Below, piece after piece: positions 32,570-40,462 of a DNA stretch of 64,000 nucleotides (position 1 is the stretch's first letter; the number at the start of each line of letters is the position of its first letter). Below the pieces are notes generated by a model, which ran no database searches, was not told the origin of the DNA, and saw nothing but the letters and a program-made list of their open reading frames with translations. The translations under genes were made by a program, and so were the position numbers. The stretch comes from Galbitalea sp036271875. Its GTDB lineage: Bacteria; Actinomycetota; Actinomycetes; Actinomycetales; Microbacteriaceae. The stretch lies in the NCBI GenBank assembly GCA_036271875.1, contig DATAZU010000002.1, positions 1 through 64,000 of the forward strand, in the 5' to 3' direction.

Positions 32570-33784
32570 GTGGCAAAGATCAAGGTCGAGGGAACAGTCG
32601 TTGAGCTCGATGGCGACGAAATGACGCGCATCATCTGGCAGAAAATCAAAGACACCCTGATCCACCCGTACCTCGACATCAACCTCGACTACTACGACCT
32701 GGGAATCGAAAATCGGGATGCGACGGACGACCAGGTCACCATCGATGCCGCCCACGCCATCCAGAAATACGGCGTCGGTGTGAAGTGCGCGACGATCACT
32801 CCCGACGAGGCTCGCGTCGAGGAATTCGGCCTCAAGAAGATGTGGAAGTCGCCCAATGGCACGATCCGCAACATCCTCGGCGGGGTCATCTTCCGTGAGC
32901 CGATCATCATTTCCAACATCCCGCGCCTGGTGCCCGGCTGGAACAAGCCCATCATCATCGGCCGCCACGCGTTCGGGGACCAGTACCGCGCCACCGACTT
33001 CGTCTTCAAGGGCAAGGGCAAGCTCACGGTGCAGTTCACGCCGGACGACGGCTCCGAGCCGCTCAAGTTCGATGTCTACGACGCACCGGACGACGGCATC
33101 GCGCAGGTGCAGTACAACCAGGATGCGTCCATCCGCGACTTCGCCCGCGCGAGCCTGAACTACGGTCTCGACCGCAACTATCCCGTCTACCTCTCGACCA
33201 AGAACACGATCCTGAAGGCCTATGACGGCCGCTTCAAGGACATCTTCCAGGAGATCTTCGACACCGAGTTCAAGCAGAAGTTCGAGGCTGCCGGCCTCAC
33301 CTACGAGCACCGCCTGATCGACGACATGGTCGCCTCGGCGATGAAGTGGGAGGGCGGTTATGTCTGGGCTTGCAAGAACTACGACGGTGACGTGCAGTCA
33401 GACACCGTGGCGCAGGGCTTCGGTTCGCTCGGCCTCATGACGAGTGTGCTGTCGGTGCCGGATGGATCCGTCGTCGAGGCGGAAGCGGCTCACGGAACAG
33501 TCACTCGGCACTACCGGATGCATCAGGCAGGCAAGCCCACGTCCACCAACCCGATTGCCTCCATCTACGCGTGGACGCGCGGACTCTCGCACCGGGCCAA
33601 GCTCGACAACAACCCGGCACTTGCCGAGTTCGCGACAACGCTTGAGGATGTCGTCATCAAATCCGTCGAGGCCGGTCATATGACGAAGGATCTCGCGATG
33701 CTCGTTGGGCCGGATCAGGCGTGGGAGACGACCGAGCAGTTCCTCGACACCCTCGACAAGAACCTCGCCGCCCGCCTTTCGTAG
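32570..33784 (+). CDS. icd: NADP-dependent isocitrate dehydrogenase, homodimeric type
   Basis: A 404-residue enzyme oxidising isocitrate to 2-oxoglutarate with NADP. Of the eukaryote-like subfamily: VVELDGDEMTRIIW at the start, MWKSPNGTIRNILGG (substrate Ser-Asn), RHAFGDQYRATDF, LIDDMVASAMKWEGG (metal Asp), and EAAHGTVTRHYR (NADP phosphate binding). GTG start with GAGAGGA upstream. Single-gene unit; a palindromic box (32490-32507) shared with sucCD probably regulates it. Tandem repeats follow the stop. Confidence 0.97.
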   Translation: MAKIKVEGTVVELDGDEMTRIIWQKIKDTLIHPYLDINLDYYDLGIENRDATDDQVTIDAAHAIQKYGVGVKCATITPDEARVEEFGLKKMWKSPNGTIRNILGGVIFREPIIISNIPRLVPGWNKPIIIGRHAFGDQYRATDFVFKGKGKLTVQFTPDDGSEPLKFDVYDAPDDGIAQVQYNQDASIRDFARASLNYGLDRNYPVYLSTKNTILKAYDGRFKDIFQEIFDTEFKQKFEAAGLTYEHRLIDDMVASAMKWEGGYVWACKNYDGDVQSDTVAQGFGSLGLMTSVLSVPDGSVVEAEAAHGTVTRHYRMHQAGKPTSTNPIASIYAWTRGLSHRAKLDNNPALAEFATTLEDVVIKSVEAGHMTKDLAMLVGPDQAWETTEQFLDTLDKNLAARLS

Positions 33785-33790
33785 CTCCTC

Positions 33791-33856
33791 GGGCCCTGAG
33801 CTTTTCCCTCCGGGCCCAGAGCTTTTCCCTCCGGGCCCTGAGCCTGTCGAAGGGCC
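33791..33856 (+). repeat. Three tandem 21-bp units ending in a CCCTGAGC-type REP
   Basis: Two near-identical 21-bp units (33791-33811 and 33812-33832, each beginning GGGCCC and containing GAGCTTTTCCCTCC) are followed by a third that changes into GAGCCTGTCGAAGGGCC. The last form, CCCTGAGCCTGTCGAAGGG, is a dispersed extragenic repeat of many actinobacteria and recurs at 54650-54668. It lies between the stops of two convergent genes. Confidence 0.85.
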
Positions 33857-33916
33857 GTCCCCGGACAACTCGACTGCGGGCGAAGCCCGCTGTCATCGGG
33901 ACTTCCCGCGCGGGGA

Positions 33917-35518
33917 CTAGCCGACCTGTGCCGGCTCCTTCGGGATGGGGGCGCCCTTGTAGCGAGCTTTCGCCGACCTGGTGTAGCCGGTGAAGTAGTC
34001 GGTGCGGATGCTCTTCGCGTGCGCGGAGCGAAGGATGCCTCGCAGCGAGCTCACGAAACTCGGGGGGCCGGAGACGAATGTCGCACGCGTAGCGACATCC
34101 GGAACCGCTTCAAGCAGCCGGTCACGGGTCAGCGGGCTCGTCCCGAGGTAGGTCCAGCCCTCGGGCAGAGTCGTTGGCGCGCTCGATGAGACGACGTGCA
34201 CCGGGATGCCGAGTTCGGCCAGGCGGGATGCGTACGCGAGTTCATCCGGACTCGACGCGGAGTAGATGACCTGCACGTCGCGCGAGGCCGAAGCTGCCGT
34301 CAGGTGCTCGAGGTGGCTCATGAACGGCGTGATGCCGATCCCGCCGGCGACGAAGAGCAGCGGATGCGAAGGCTCGCCGGGGAGCAGGAAGTCGCCGCCA
34401 ACCGAGGTGGCAGAGACGATCTCGCCGGGCTCGAGTCTCAGCAGGGCCTTCTTCAAGCTGCTCGACCGCTCCGCCGTATTGAGGCCGAACCGTATGACAT
34501 CCGTCTCGTGTGGAGCGGACGCGATGCTGAAGATCCGACGCAGGCCGCGCGAGTCAGCACCGCTGTGCGGGATGGTCAATTCCATGTACTGGCCGGGCCG
34601 GAATCGCACAGGACGCTGCGGTCGGAACGAGAGCTCCCAACTGGTCGGTGTCAGTTGCGATCGACCGATGAAGTCCAGTCGAATGCCGCGTCGCTGGCTC
34701 ACGATGAACGCGAGCAAGTTGCCAACGAGCAGGGCGAATTGCGGAGTCGACGAAAAGCTCCCCACGGTGAAGAGCGGGAATGAGAAAAGCGCGGCCACGA
34801 CGACCACTTCGACGAGCTGCTGCCAGCGACGCGGTGGAAGCGTGAGCGGCTCGCTGAGCATGAAGGCGGCAAAAAACACCGTGGCAAAGGTCGTGAACGG
34901 TACCGCGAGAAGTGCGGGTAGTGGGTACGAGTCGTAGTAGGTGATCGAGATGAAGACAAAAGCTGAGACGACGAACACGATGCCAACCAGTAGTCGCCGC
35001 GTGCGGTACAGGATCGCGAAGCCGAGGACCACCGTGACCGGCAGCAGCCATGCGGTCCCGAGCCACCATGCGGCAAAGACGCCAAACGGCGCAATCAGTG
35101 TTACGACGAAGGCGCCAAGCGCTGCCGGGTTGAAGATGTGACGACCGCGGAACGCGATCACAAACTTCGAGAGTTGTGCGATGAGTGCCGCGCTGGCGAG
35201 CCCGACGTATGAGAGCCAGGAATTGGTCGAGGTCGGGTTCACCGGCTCCATTACGAAGAGCAGGAGTAGTCCGGTGATGATCGCGGACTCGGTGTGCGGC
35301 TTGACCCGGAACAGCATCGCGAAGAGCGAGTTGCTCAGTGAGAACGCAACGAGCACGACGCCCGACACGAGGATCGCGAGCGGCGATTCGGAGATTACTC
35401 CGACGATCGACAGCAGCTCGGTCTCGATGAACATCAGTATCAGGCAGTAGAGCACCAGCCTGTACATCGTCATCGAGCCGGTAATACGGTCGAGCCACTG
35501 CATGCTAAATCGCGGCAT
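33917..35518 (-). CDS. Membrane-bound flavin/ferredoxin-NADP reductase fusion (NqrB/RnfD-like)
   Basis: A 533-residue protein. Residues about 18-275 form eight or nine membrane helices of NqrB/RnfD type (RHIFNPAALGAF in the middle). Residues about 283-533 are a ferredoxin-NADP reductase module: FAD site RPGQYMEL (about 307) and RRIFSIASAP, NAD site FVAGGIGITPF (about 390) and FVSGPPSFV. No iron-sulfur domain. The start (MPRFSMQWLD) overlaps the apbE stop by one base. It would move electrons from cytosolic NAD(P)H across the membrane to the flavinylated lipoprotein encoded two genes upstream. Confidence 0.85.
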   Translation of the reverse strand: MPRFSMQWLDRITGSMTMYRLVLYCLILMFIETELLSIVGVISESPLAILVSGVVLVAFSLSNSLFAMLFRVKPHTESAIITGLLLLFVMEPVNPTSTNSWLSYVGLASAALIAQLSKFVIAFRGRHIFNPAALGAFVVTLIAPFGVFAAWWLGTAWLLPVTVVLGFAILYRTRRLLVGIVFVVSAFVFISITYYDSYPLPALLAVPFTTFATVFFAAFMLSEPLTLPPRRWQQLVEVVVVAALFSFPLFTVGSFSSTPQFALLVGNLLAFIVSQRRGIRLDFIGRSQLTPTSWELSFRPQRPVRFRPGQYMELTIPHSGADSRGLRRIFSIASAPHETDVIRFGLNTAERSSSLKKALLRLEPGEIVSATSVGGDFLLPGEPSHPLLFVAGGIGITPFMSHLEHLTAASASRDVQVIYSASSPDELAYASRLAELGIPVHVVSSSAPTTLPEGWTYLGTSPLTRDRLLEAVPDVATRATFVSGPPSFVSSLRGILRSAHAKSIRTDYFTGYTRSAKARYKGAPIPKEPAQVG

Positions 35519-36381
35519 TAGGTGAACAACTCCCCTGGGAACTCTCTCGAATACTCGACTCTCGAGTCCGGAAACATTCTGACGTAATCGAACTTGTACG
35601 AGGCGCTCAGCGATGGGGCCGAGACGAAAAACAGGGCGGTAGCCAGACCGTCCGCCAGCAGCCCGCTCGGGGCATGCGCCCACGTAGCCGCAACGGACGT
35701 TGTGGGTTGCCCCGTCGTCGCGTCGAGAATGTGGTGCAGCCCATCGCCCCAGCTGCGGCGATTCGACGCGGACGCACAGATCGATGCGTTCTGCAGCTCG
35801 CAAACGCCGACCGCGAGTTCGGGATCGAATGGATGCTCGAGTCCGACCCGAACTGGTTCGTCGCCGCGGTGCAGTAGGTCGCCGCTCGCATCCACCAGAT
35901 ACTCATCGACGCCGCGCTCGCGAAGAACCTCGGCGACCAGATCAACCAGGTAGCCCTTGCCCGCCGCGCCGACATCCAGCAGCACGGGGCTGGTGGTCGT
36001 GAGTCGCGTCCCGTCCCACTGCAGGATCTCGTCCCACTCGGGTACCTCGACCGACTCGGCGCGCGGCCGCAGCGTGTAGTCGCGGTCGTAGCCGAGGCTC
36101 TCCAGGCGCCCACCGACGAGCGGCGACATCGCTCCCTCGGTCGCGTTGTAGAGCGTGCGGTAGAGGGTAAACAGTCGCCTCGCATCCGCTGGGAACTCCC
36201 AGGTGCCGGTCGATTCCGCGATTCTGGTCACCAGCGAGTCCGGGCGAAACCGCGAGTATGTGGCATCGAACGCCTCGATCCGCGCAGCGATCGCATTCTT
36301 CGTCGACTCGGGCAGCGCGTCCGGCGTGCTGATGCGCCAGGGTGCACCGATCGCCTCAAAGTCCCACTCAGCTTTTGGCAT
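35518..36381 (-). CDS. apbE: FAD:protein FMN transferase ApbE
   Basis: A 287-residue enzyme that attaches FMN to Ser/Thr of target proteins outside the membrane. Seen: TYSRFRPDSLVTRI, LDVGAAGKGYLVDLVAEVL, VDASGDLLHRG (the NGGD-like metal site as DASGD), and SVAATWAHAPSGLLADGLATALF. No signal peptide is obvious, so location is uncertain. The start at 36381 overlaps the FMN-binding gene by 14 bp; an ATG at 36399 is also possible. The neighbouring FMN-binding lipoprotein is the natural substrate. Confidence 0.9.
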   Translation of the reverse strand: MPKAEWDFEAIGAPWRISTPDALPESTKNAIAARIEAFDATYSRFRPDSLVTRIAESTGTWEFPADARRLFTLYRTLYNATEGAMSPLVGGRLESLGYDRDYTLRPRAESVEVPEWDEILQWDGTRLTTTSPVLLDVGAAGKGYLVDLVAEVLRERGVDEYLVDASGDLLHRGDEPVRVGLEHPFDPELAVGVCELQNASICASASNRRSWGDGLHHILDATTGQPTTSVAATWAHAPSGLLADGLATALFFVSAPSLSASYKFDYVRMFPDSRVEYSREFPGELFT

Positions 36382-36856
36382 CTGCCTTAATCGCGGCAAG
36401 TGCCTTGTTGAACCCCATGCTGGTTAGGGATGAACCGGCCACGACTCCGATATTGAGGGTGTTGATGTTCTTGCCGACCGTCGCCGCGCTGATGCCACCC
36501 TCGAACAGGTGCTCGTAGCCAGTGGCAGTCGGATCCGCGAAAACGGTAACGACCTTCATCTTGGTGATGACGTTCTTTGAGAGCGTAAGCGTGACGTTGA
36601 TGCGTTCGCTGCCGCCGGGAGAAACGTAGTCGCCGGGTTCGCTGTACGTTCCGTCCTTGTATGTTGTTGTGCTCGAGATCGTCGTCGCTCCCGCGCCATT
36701 GCCACTAGTCGACCCCGATCCCTCGCCCGGTGTACCCGCTGAGGGCGTCGCACTGCAGCCAGCGAGGGCTCCGACCACCGAGGCTCCGGCAATTGCAACG
36801 AGTGCAGCACGGGTTCCGCGGGTACCTGGACGCGCGGTGCGAAGTGGATTAGTCAT
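36368..36856 (-). CDS. FMN-binding-domain lipoprotein
   Basis: A 162-residue lipoprotein: lipobox GALAGCSA with Cys34, a Gly/Ser/Thr-rich spacer (about 40-65), then a single FMN-binding domain (YKDGTYSEPGDYVSPGGSER, KNVITKMKVVTVFADP, HLFEGGISAATVG). The flavinylation site, usually SGAT, is read here as AGSSLTS (about 140-146), a deviant but plausible target with Ser/Thr in the right place. ATG 36856 is chosen because longer starts would put basic sequence before the signal peptide. It is first gene of the operon with apbE and the membrane reductase. Confidence 0.85.
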   Translation of the reverse strand: MTNPLRTARPGTRGTRAALVAIAGASVVGALAGCSATPSAGTPGEGSGSTSGNGAGATTISSTTTYKDGTYSEPGDYVSPGGSERINVTLTLSKNVITKMKVVTVFADPTATGYEHLFEGGISAATVGKNINTLNIGVVAGSSLTSMGFNKALAAIKADAKS

Positions 36857-37104
36857 GGGGTCCTCGTCGGTAGAGAGTGTATGGGTGTGCCGGCGACGTT
36901 GCCTCACCAGCATTACGGCTGCACATAAGTGCACCCTGTGTGCTGGCTATGGCGATTATCCGCCCCTGACATTCGAGAACGCCGCGAGTCGGACGACCGT
37001 TACCTGTTTCAACGAGACCGGGACGCAAAAGGTTCAGTCACATCGCTCGGGCCGAGCGCATTCTCGAATACTCGGAGCATATAGACGGAAAAGAGTTGCG
37101 TCGA

Positions 37105-37127
37105 GTTAGTTCGTAAGGTTTACTAAC
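37105..37127. promoter_or_regulatory. Palindromic box upstream of amino-sugar operon
   Basis: GTTAGT (37105-37110) and ACTAAC (37122-37127) form 6-bp inverted arms in an AT-rich stretch, 70-92 nt before the GH3 gene. ROK-family repressors of sugar genes in actinobacteria bind sites with such GTTAGT/ACTAAC arms; no ROK repressor with a helix-turn-helix is encoded here. The rest of the 340-bp interval (36857-37196) shows no gene. Confidence 0.4.
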
Positions 37128-37196
37128 AAACATGATCCTCGGCATCGGAGTCGGCTCACCCGATGTCGTGGATCGACACAGGGTGCCTAACCCACG

Positions 37197-38645
37197 GTGA
37201 ATAACTCCCTGCGCGAGAACGCCTCGGCCGTTCTGCTTCCGGGCTTCACGGGCCCGGCCCTGCCCACGTGGCTTGCCGCGCGACTCCGCGATGGGCTCGG
37301 TGGCGTGTGCCTATTTTCGACAAACATTCAGTCGATGGCTCAGCTTTCGGAGCTGACATCCGCGATTCGAGAGGCGAACCCACTCGCCCTGATCGCGATC
37401 GACGAGGAGGGCGGCGACGTCACACGGCTGCACAGCGATACCGGCTCGCCGTTCCCCGGGAATGCCCTGCTCGGTCGAATCGATGATCTGGAACTCACGC
37501 GGTCCGTCGCGACAACCGTCGGATGGGAGCTTCGCCGCGTCGGGGTCAATCTCAATTTCGCGCCGGACATCGACATCAACTCGAACGCAAATAATCCGGT
37601 CATCGGCATCCGGAGCTTCGGAGCGGACGCCGAGTTGGTTGCGCGGCATTCCGCGGCCTGGGTCGAAGGGTTGCAGGTAACCGGAGTCGCCGCCAGCGTC
37701 AAACACTTTCCCGGGCACGGCGACACGGCCACCGATTCGCATCTGGCCCTCCCCGTCGTCGACCGGAGCCTCGAGGAACTGCGCCGGCGCGAGCTCATGC
37801 CATTTGTCGCCGCGATCGCCGCAGGCACCAAGACCGTCATGACATCGCACATCCTGCTGCCGCGGGTTGATCCCGAAAATCCGGCCACCCTGTCGCGCGA
37901 GATACTGCACGAGGTGCTTCGTGACGAACTCGGCTTCTCCGGGGTCATCGTCTCGGACGCGCTCGACATGAAGGGCGCGAGTGGCGAGACGGGCATCCCA
38001 ATTGCCGCGGTCCGCGCGGTCGGGGCTGGCGTCGACCTGCTGTGCATCGGAACTCACAACACGGATGATCAACTCGCCGAAATTGAGTCCGCCATCGTCG
38101 CCGCGGTGGAGCGCGACACATTGGCTGCCGGTCGGCTCGCGGATGCCGCATCCCGAAATCGAACCCTTGCCCGGGAACTCCTCGCTTTCGAGCGCGAGTT
38201 GCCCACTTCTGCTGCATTAGCGGGCGCTAACTCGACAGAAGTGGGCAACTCGCGAGAACGGGAAGAGTTGAGCGCCGCGTTCGATGTGCAACCGGCCGTG
38301 CGCGTCAGTCGGAACCGGATCATCGCGACTCTGGAAACGGCGCCAAACATCGCGGTCGCGGGGTCGCCGTGGGGTCTGCAGGCGGCCGGTGTCCCGGTGA
38401 CGCAGCTGCGCGAAGGAGACACGCCGCCCGCGGGAGAGCAGCTCGTGCTCGTGGGGAAGGACAACCACAGGCATGCTTGGGTACGTGAGATGGTGGATTC
38501 GGCCAGGCGACGGCATCCGTCGACCCTCGTGATCGACATGGGGTGGCCATCCGAAGACCGGCGCTACGCCGACATTGCGACGTTCGGCGCTTCGCGCGTC
38601 GTCGGTAGGACACTCGCGGAGTGGCTGGAGCGGGTGCAGCGGTGA
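37197..38645 (+). CDS. nagZ: Glycoside hydrolase family 3 (beta-N-acetylglucosaminidase, NagZ-like)
   Basis: A 482-residue GH3 enzyme without a signal peptide, so probably cytoplasmic. Seen: AIDEEGGDVTRL, LNFAPDIDIN, VKHFPGHGDTATDSHLALP (about 169-185, the NagZ-type His-Asp loop) and VIVSDALDMKGA (about 251-261, nucleophile Asp). Residues about 333-353 are encoded by a palindromic repeat between the catalytic domain and a C-terminal alpha/beta domain. GTG start. The ROK kinase (GTGA overlap) and NagB follow, giving a muropeptide or chitooligosaccharide recycling operon. Confidence 0.88.
   Translation: MNNSLRENASAVLLPGFTGPALPTWLAARLRDGLGGVCLFSTNIQSMAQLSELTSAIREANPLALIAIDEEGGDVTRLHSDTGSPFPGNALLGRIDDLELTRSVATTVGWELRRVGVNLNFAPDIDINSNANNPVIGIRSFGADAELVARHSAAWVEGLQVTGVAASVKHFPGHGDTATDSHLALPVVDRSLEELRRRELMPFVAAIAAGTKTVMTSHILLPRVDPENPATLSREILHEVLRDELGFSGVIVSDALDMKGASGETGIPIAAVRAVGAGVDLLCIGTHNTDDQLAEIESAIVAAVERDTLAAGRLADAASRNRTLARELLAFERELPTSAALAGANSTEVGNSREREELSAAFDVQPAVRVSRNRIIATLETAPNIAVAGSPWGLQAAGVPVTQLREGDTPPAGEQLVLVGKDNHRHAWVREMVDSARRRHPSTLVIDMGWPSEDRRYADIATFGASRVVGRTLAEWLERVQR
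38193..38254. repeat. Palindrome inserted inside the GH3 reading frame
   Basis: CGCGAGTTGCCCACTTCTG (38193-38211) and its exact complement (38236-38254) form a 19-bp stem; the 24-nt loop contains a second small inverted repeat (TTAGCG-GG-CGCTAA would extend from 38217). The element keeps the reading frame and codes for RELPTSAALAGANSTEVGNS. It lies at the junction of two domains. Confidence 0.9.
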
Positions 38646-39544
38646 GGGTCGGAATTGACATCGGTGGCACGAACACGGATGCCGTGATTCTGGACGAATC
38701 CGGGCTGGTCGCGCATTCGGTGCGTATCCCAAGTGGGCGAGGGCCGGATGCGGTGCTTCGGATCGCAACGGATGCCGTTCTCGGTCTGGCCGACCTCGCC
38801 AGGATGTCGCCGGCATCCTTCGCATCAATTGGAGTAGGCGTTCCCGGAGCGGTCGACACCGAGCGCGGAGTTGTGACTCACGCTCGCAACCTTGATGTCG
38901 CATCCCTCGCACTCGGGCCCATGCTTGGCGCGAACGTTGGCGCTCCCGTTCGCGTGGAGAACGACGTCAACGCGGCGGCGCTCGGCGCGTTCCATCAGCT
39001 CGGGCTCGACGCGGACCAGTCGATGGCGTATCTGAATCTGGGTACGGGACTGGCGGCGGGCCTGGTGCTGCACGGTGAACTCTGGCGTGGCTCGCGCGGT
39101 GCCGCCGGCGAGATTGGCCACATCCTGATCGATCCGGCCGGCCCGCTCGACGAGGACGGGCAACCGGGCGCACTCGAAGTGATGGCGTCTGGATCGGGCA
39201 TTGCGTCACAGTGGCCGGGCTCGGTCACCGAGATGATCGCTGCGGCCGATCGCGGCGATACCGGCGCCGTCGAGATTCGCGAGCGGATGTTCGGAGCGGT
39301 CGCGTCCGCGGTGCGCATTCTCGTTCTGACCGTCGACGTCGACCTGGTCGTGATCGGGGGAGGGATCAGCACGATGGGGGATCCGCTGTTGGACGCCGTT
39401 CACAGGACTTTCGAACAGTGGGAGGGCGGCTCGCCCTTTCTCACCTCGCTGCGACTCGGCGAGCGGGTGCGGATTCTTTCACCGGAATCTGGTGTTGCGG
39501 CAACCGGCGCAGCATGGTTGGGAGCGGTGCAGTGGCAGAGGTAG
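38642..39544 (+). CDS. ROK-family sugar kinase
   Basis: A 300-residue ROK kinase, probably acting on N-acetylglucosamine or glucose. Seen: GIDIGGTNTDAVIL (phosphate 1), GVGVPGAVDTERGVV, VENDVNAAALGAFH (catalytic Asp), YLNLGTGLAAGLVL, and GAAGEIGHILIDPAG. The zinc-binding CxCGxxGC segment that usually follows GEIGH is absent (LDEDGQPGALE). No helix-turn-helix, so it is not a repressor. Start GTG at 38642 overlaps the GH3 stop; nagB overlaps its end by 13 bp. Confidence 0.88.
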   Translation: MRVGIDIGGTNTDAVILDESGLVAHSVRIPSGRGPDAVLRIATDAVLGLADLARMSPASFASIGVGVPGAVDTERGVVTHARNLDVASLALGPMLGANVGAPVRVENDVNAAALGAFHQLGLDADQSMAYLNLGTGLAAGLVLHGELWRGSRGAAGEIGHILIDPAGPLDEDGQPGALEVMASGSGIASQWPGSVTEMIAAADRGDTGAVEIRERMFGAVASAVRILVLTVDVDLVVIGGGISTMGDPLLDAVHRTFEQWEGGSPFLTSLRLGERVRILSPESGVAATGAAWLGAVQWQR

Positions 39545-40305
39545 TCATCGTCGAATCCGAGGATGCGGCTGGCGAGATCACCGCAGACGCGGTTGCCGCT
39601 CTCGTGGCGCGAAGGCCGGATGCCGTACTCGGCTTTGCGACGGGCTCGACGCCGCTGTCGAGTTATCGCGCGATCGCCGGGCGGGGGCTCGACCTGCGTG
39701 CCGTTCGCGGTTTCGCGCTCGACGAATACGTTGGACTGCCGCCCGGTCACTCGCAGAGCTACCGTTCAGTGATTACTCGCGAGGTGGTCGAGCAACTGGG
39801 GATGACGCCGTCTCTGGTACGAGTGCCGGGTGATGACGGGGGACCCCTGCAGGGTGCTGGCGAACGATACGAGGCCGACATCATTGCGGCCGGCGGGGTC
39901 GACCTTCAGCTTCTCGGCATCGGCGCGACCGGTCACATCGGCTTCAACGAGCCGGGATCGTCCTTCGGCTCGCTTACGCGGATCAAGACGCTCACGGCTC
40001 GCACGCGCGAAGACAACGCCCGGTTCTTCGACTCGCCGGACGAGGTTCCGACTCACTGCCTGACCCAGGGACTCGGGACGATCCTGCGCGCGAGGCACCT
40101 CATCCTGCTCGCCTTTGGAGCAAAAAAGGCACCGGCAGTCGCTGCCGCGATCGAGGGGCCGCTGACGGCGAGCGCTCCCGGATCGGCCGTGCAGCTGCAT
40201 CCCCACGTGACGGTGGTCGTCGACGAGGCTGCGGCGTCCGCGCTCAAGAACGCCGACTACTACCGCTATGCGTGGGACAACCGCCTGCCCTGGGAGACCC
40301 CCTAG
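39532..40305 (+). CDS. nagB: Glucosamine-6-phosphate deaminase
   Basis: A 257-residue NagB converting glucosamine-6-phosphate to fructose-6-phosphate and ammonia. Seen: VLGFATGSTPLSSYRA (phosphate loop), FALDEYVGLPPGHSQSYR (catalytic Asp), GIGATGHIGFNEPGSSF (active-site His-Glu), and a C-terminal TVVVDEAAAS. GTG 39532 is the start consistent with the family; it lies inside the 3' end of the kinase gene. A hairpin follows the stop, and nagA converges from the other side. Confidence 0.95.
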   Translation: MAEVVIVESEDAAGEITADAVAALVARRPDAVLGFATGSTPLSSYRAIAGRGLDLRAVRGFALDEYVGLPPGHSQSYRSVITREVVEQLGMTPSLVRVPGDDGGPLQGAGERYEADIIAAGGVDLQLLGIGATGHIGFNEPGSSFGSLTRIKTLTARTREDNARFFDSPDEVPTHCLTQGLGTILRARHLILLAFGAKKAPAVAAAIEGPLTASAPGSAVQLHPHVTVVVDEAAASALKNADYYRYAWDNRLPWETP

Positions 40306-40306
40306 A

Positions 40307-40336
40307 CCCACCTCTCCTTTTTCAGGAGGTTGTGGG
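40307..40336 (+). terminator. Hairpin after nagB
   Basis: CCCACCTCTCCT and AGGAGGTTGTGGG pair with a small bulge around a TTTTC loop, two bases after the nagB stop. It probably ends the nagZ-kinase-nagB transcript. The remaining 126 bp up to nagA show only T-poor low-information sequence. Confidence 0.6.
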
Positions 40337-40462
40337 GCAGAAGTCAACTGTGCGGGAAACAACCGTCACTATGGCGCGCATCCGTCACACAAACTCCTGA
40401 GAAAAGTGGGCAGGCTCCTGATAACGGTGGGGATGTTGCGGGCGAGGTGAGGGATGCCCGGG

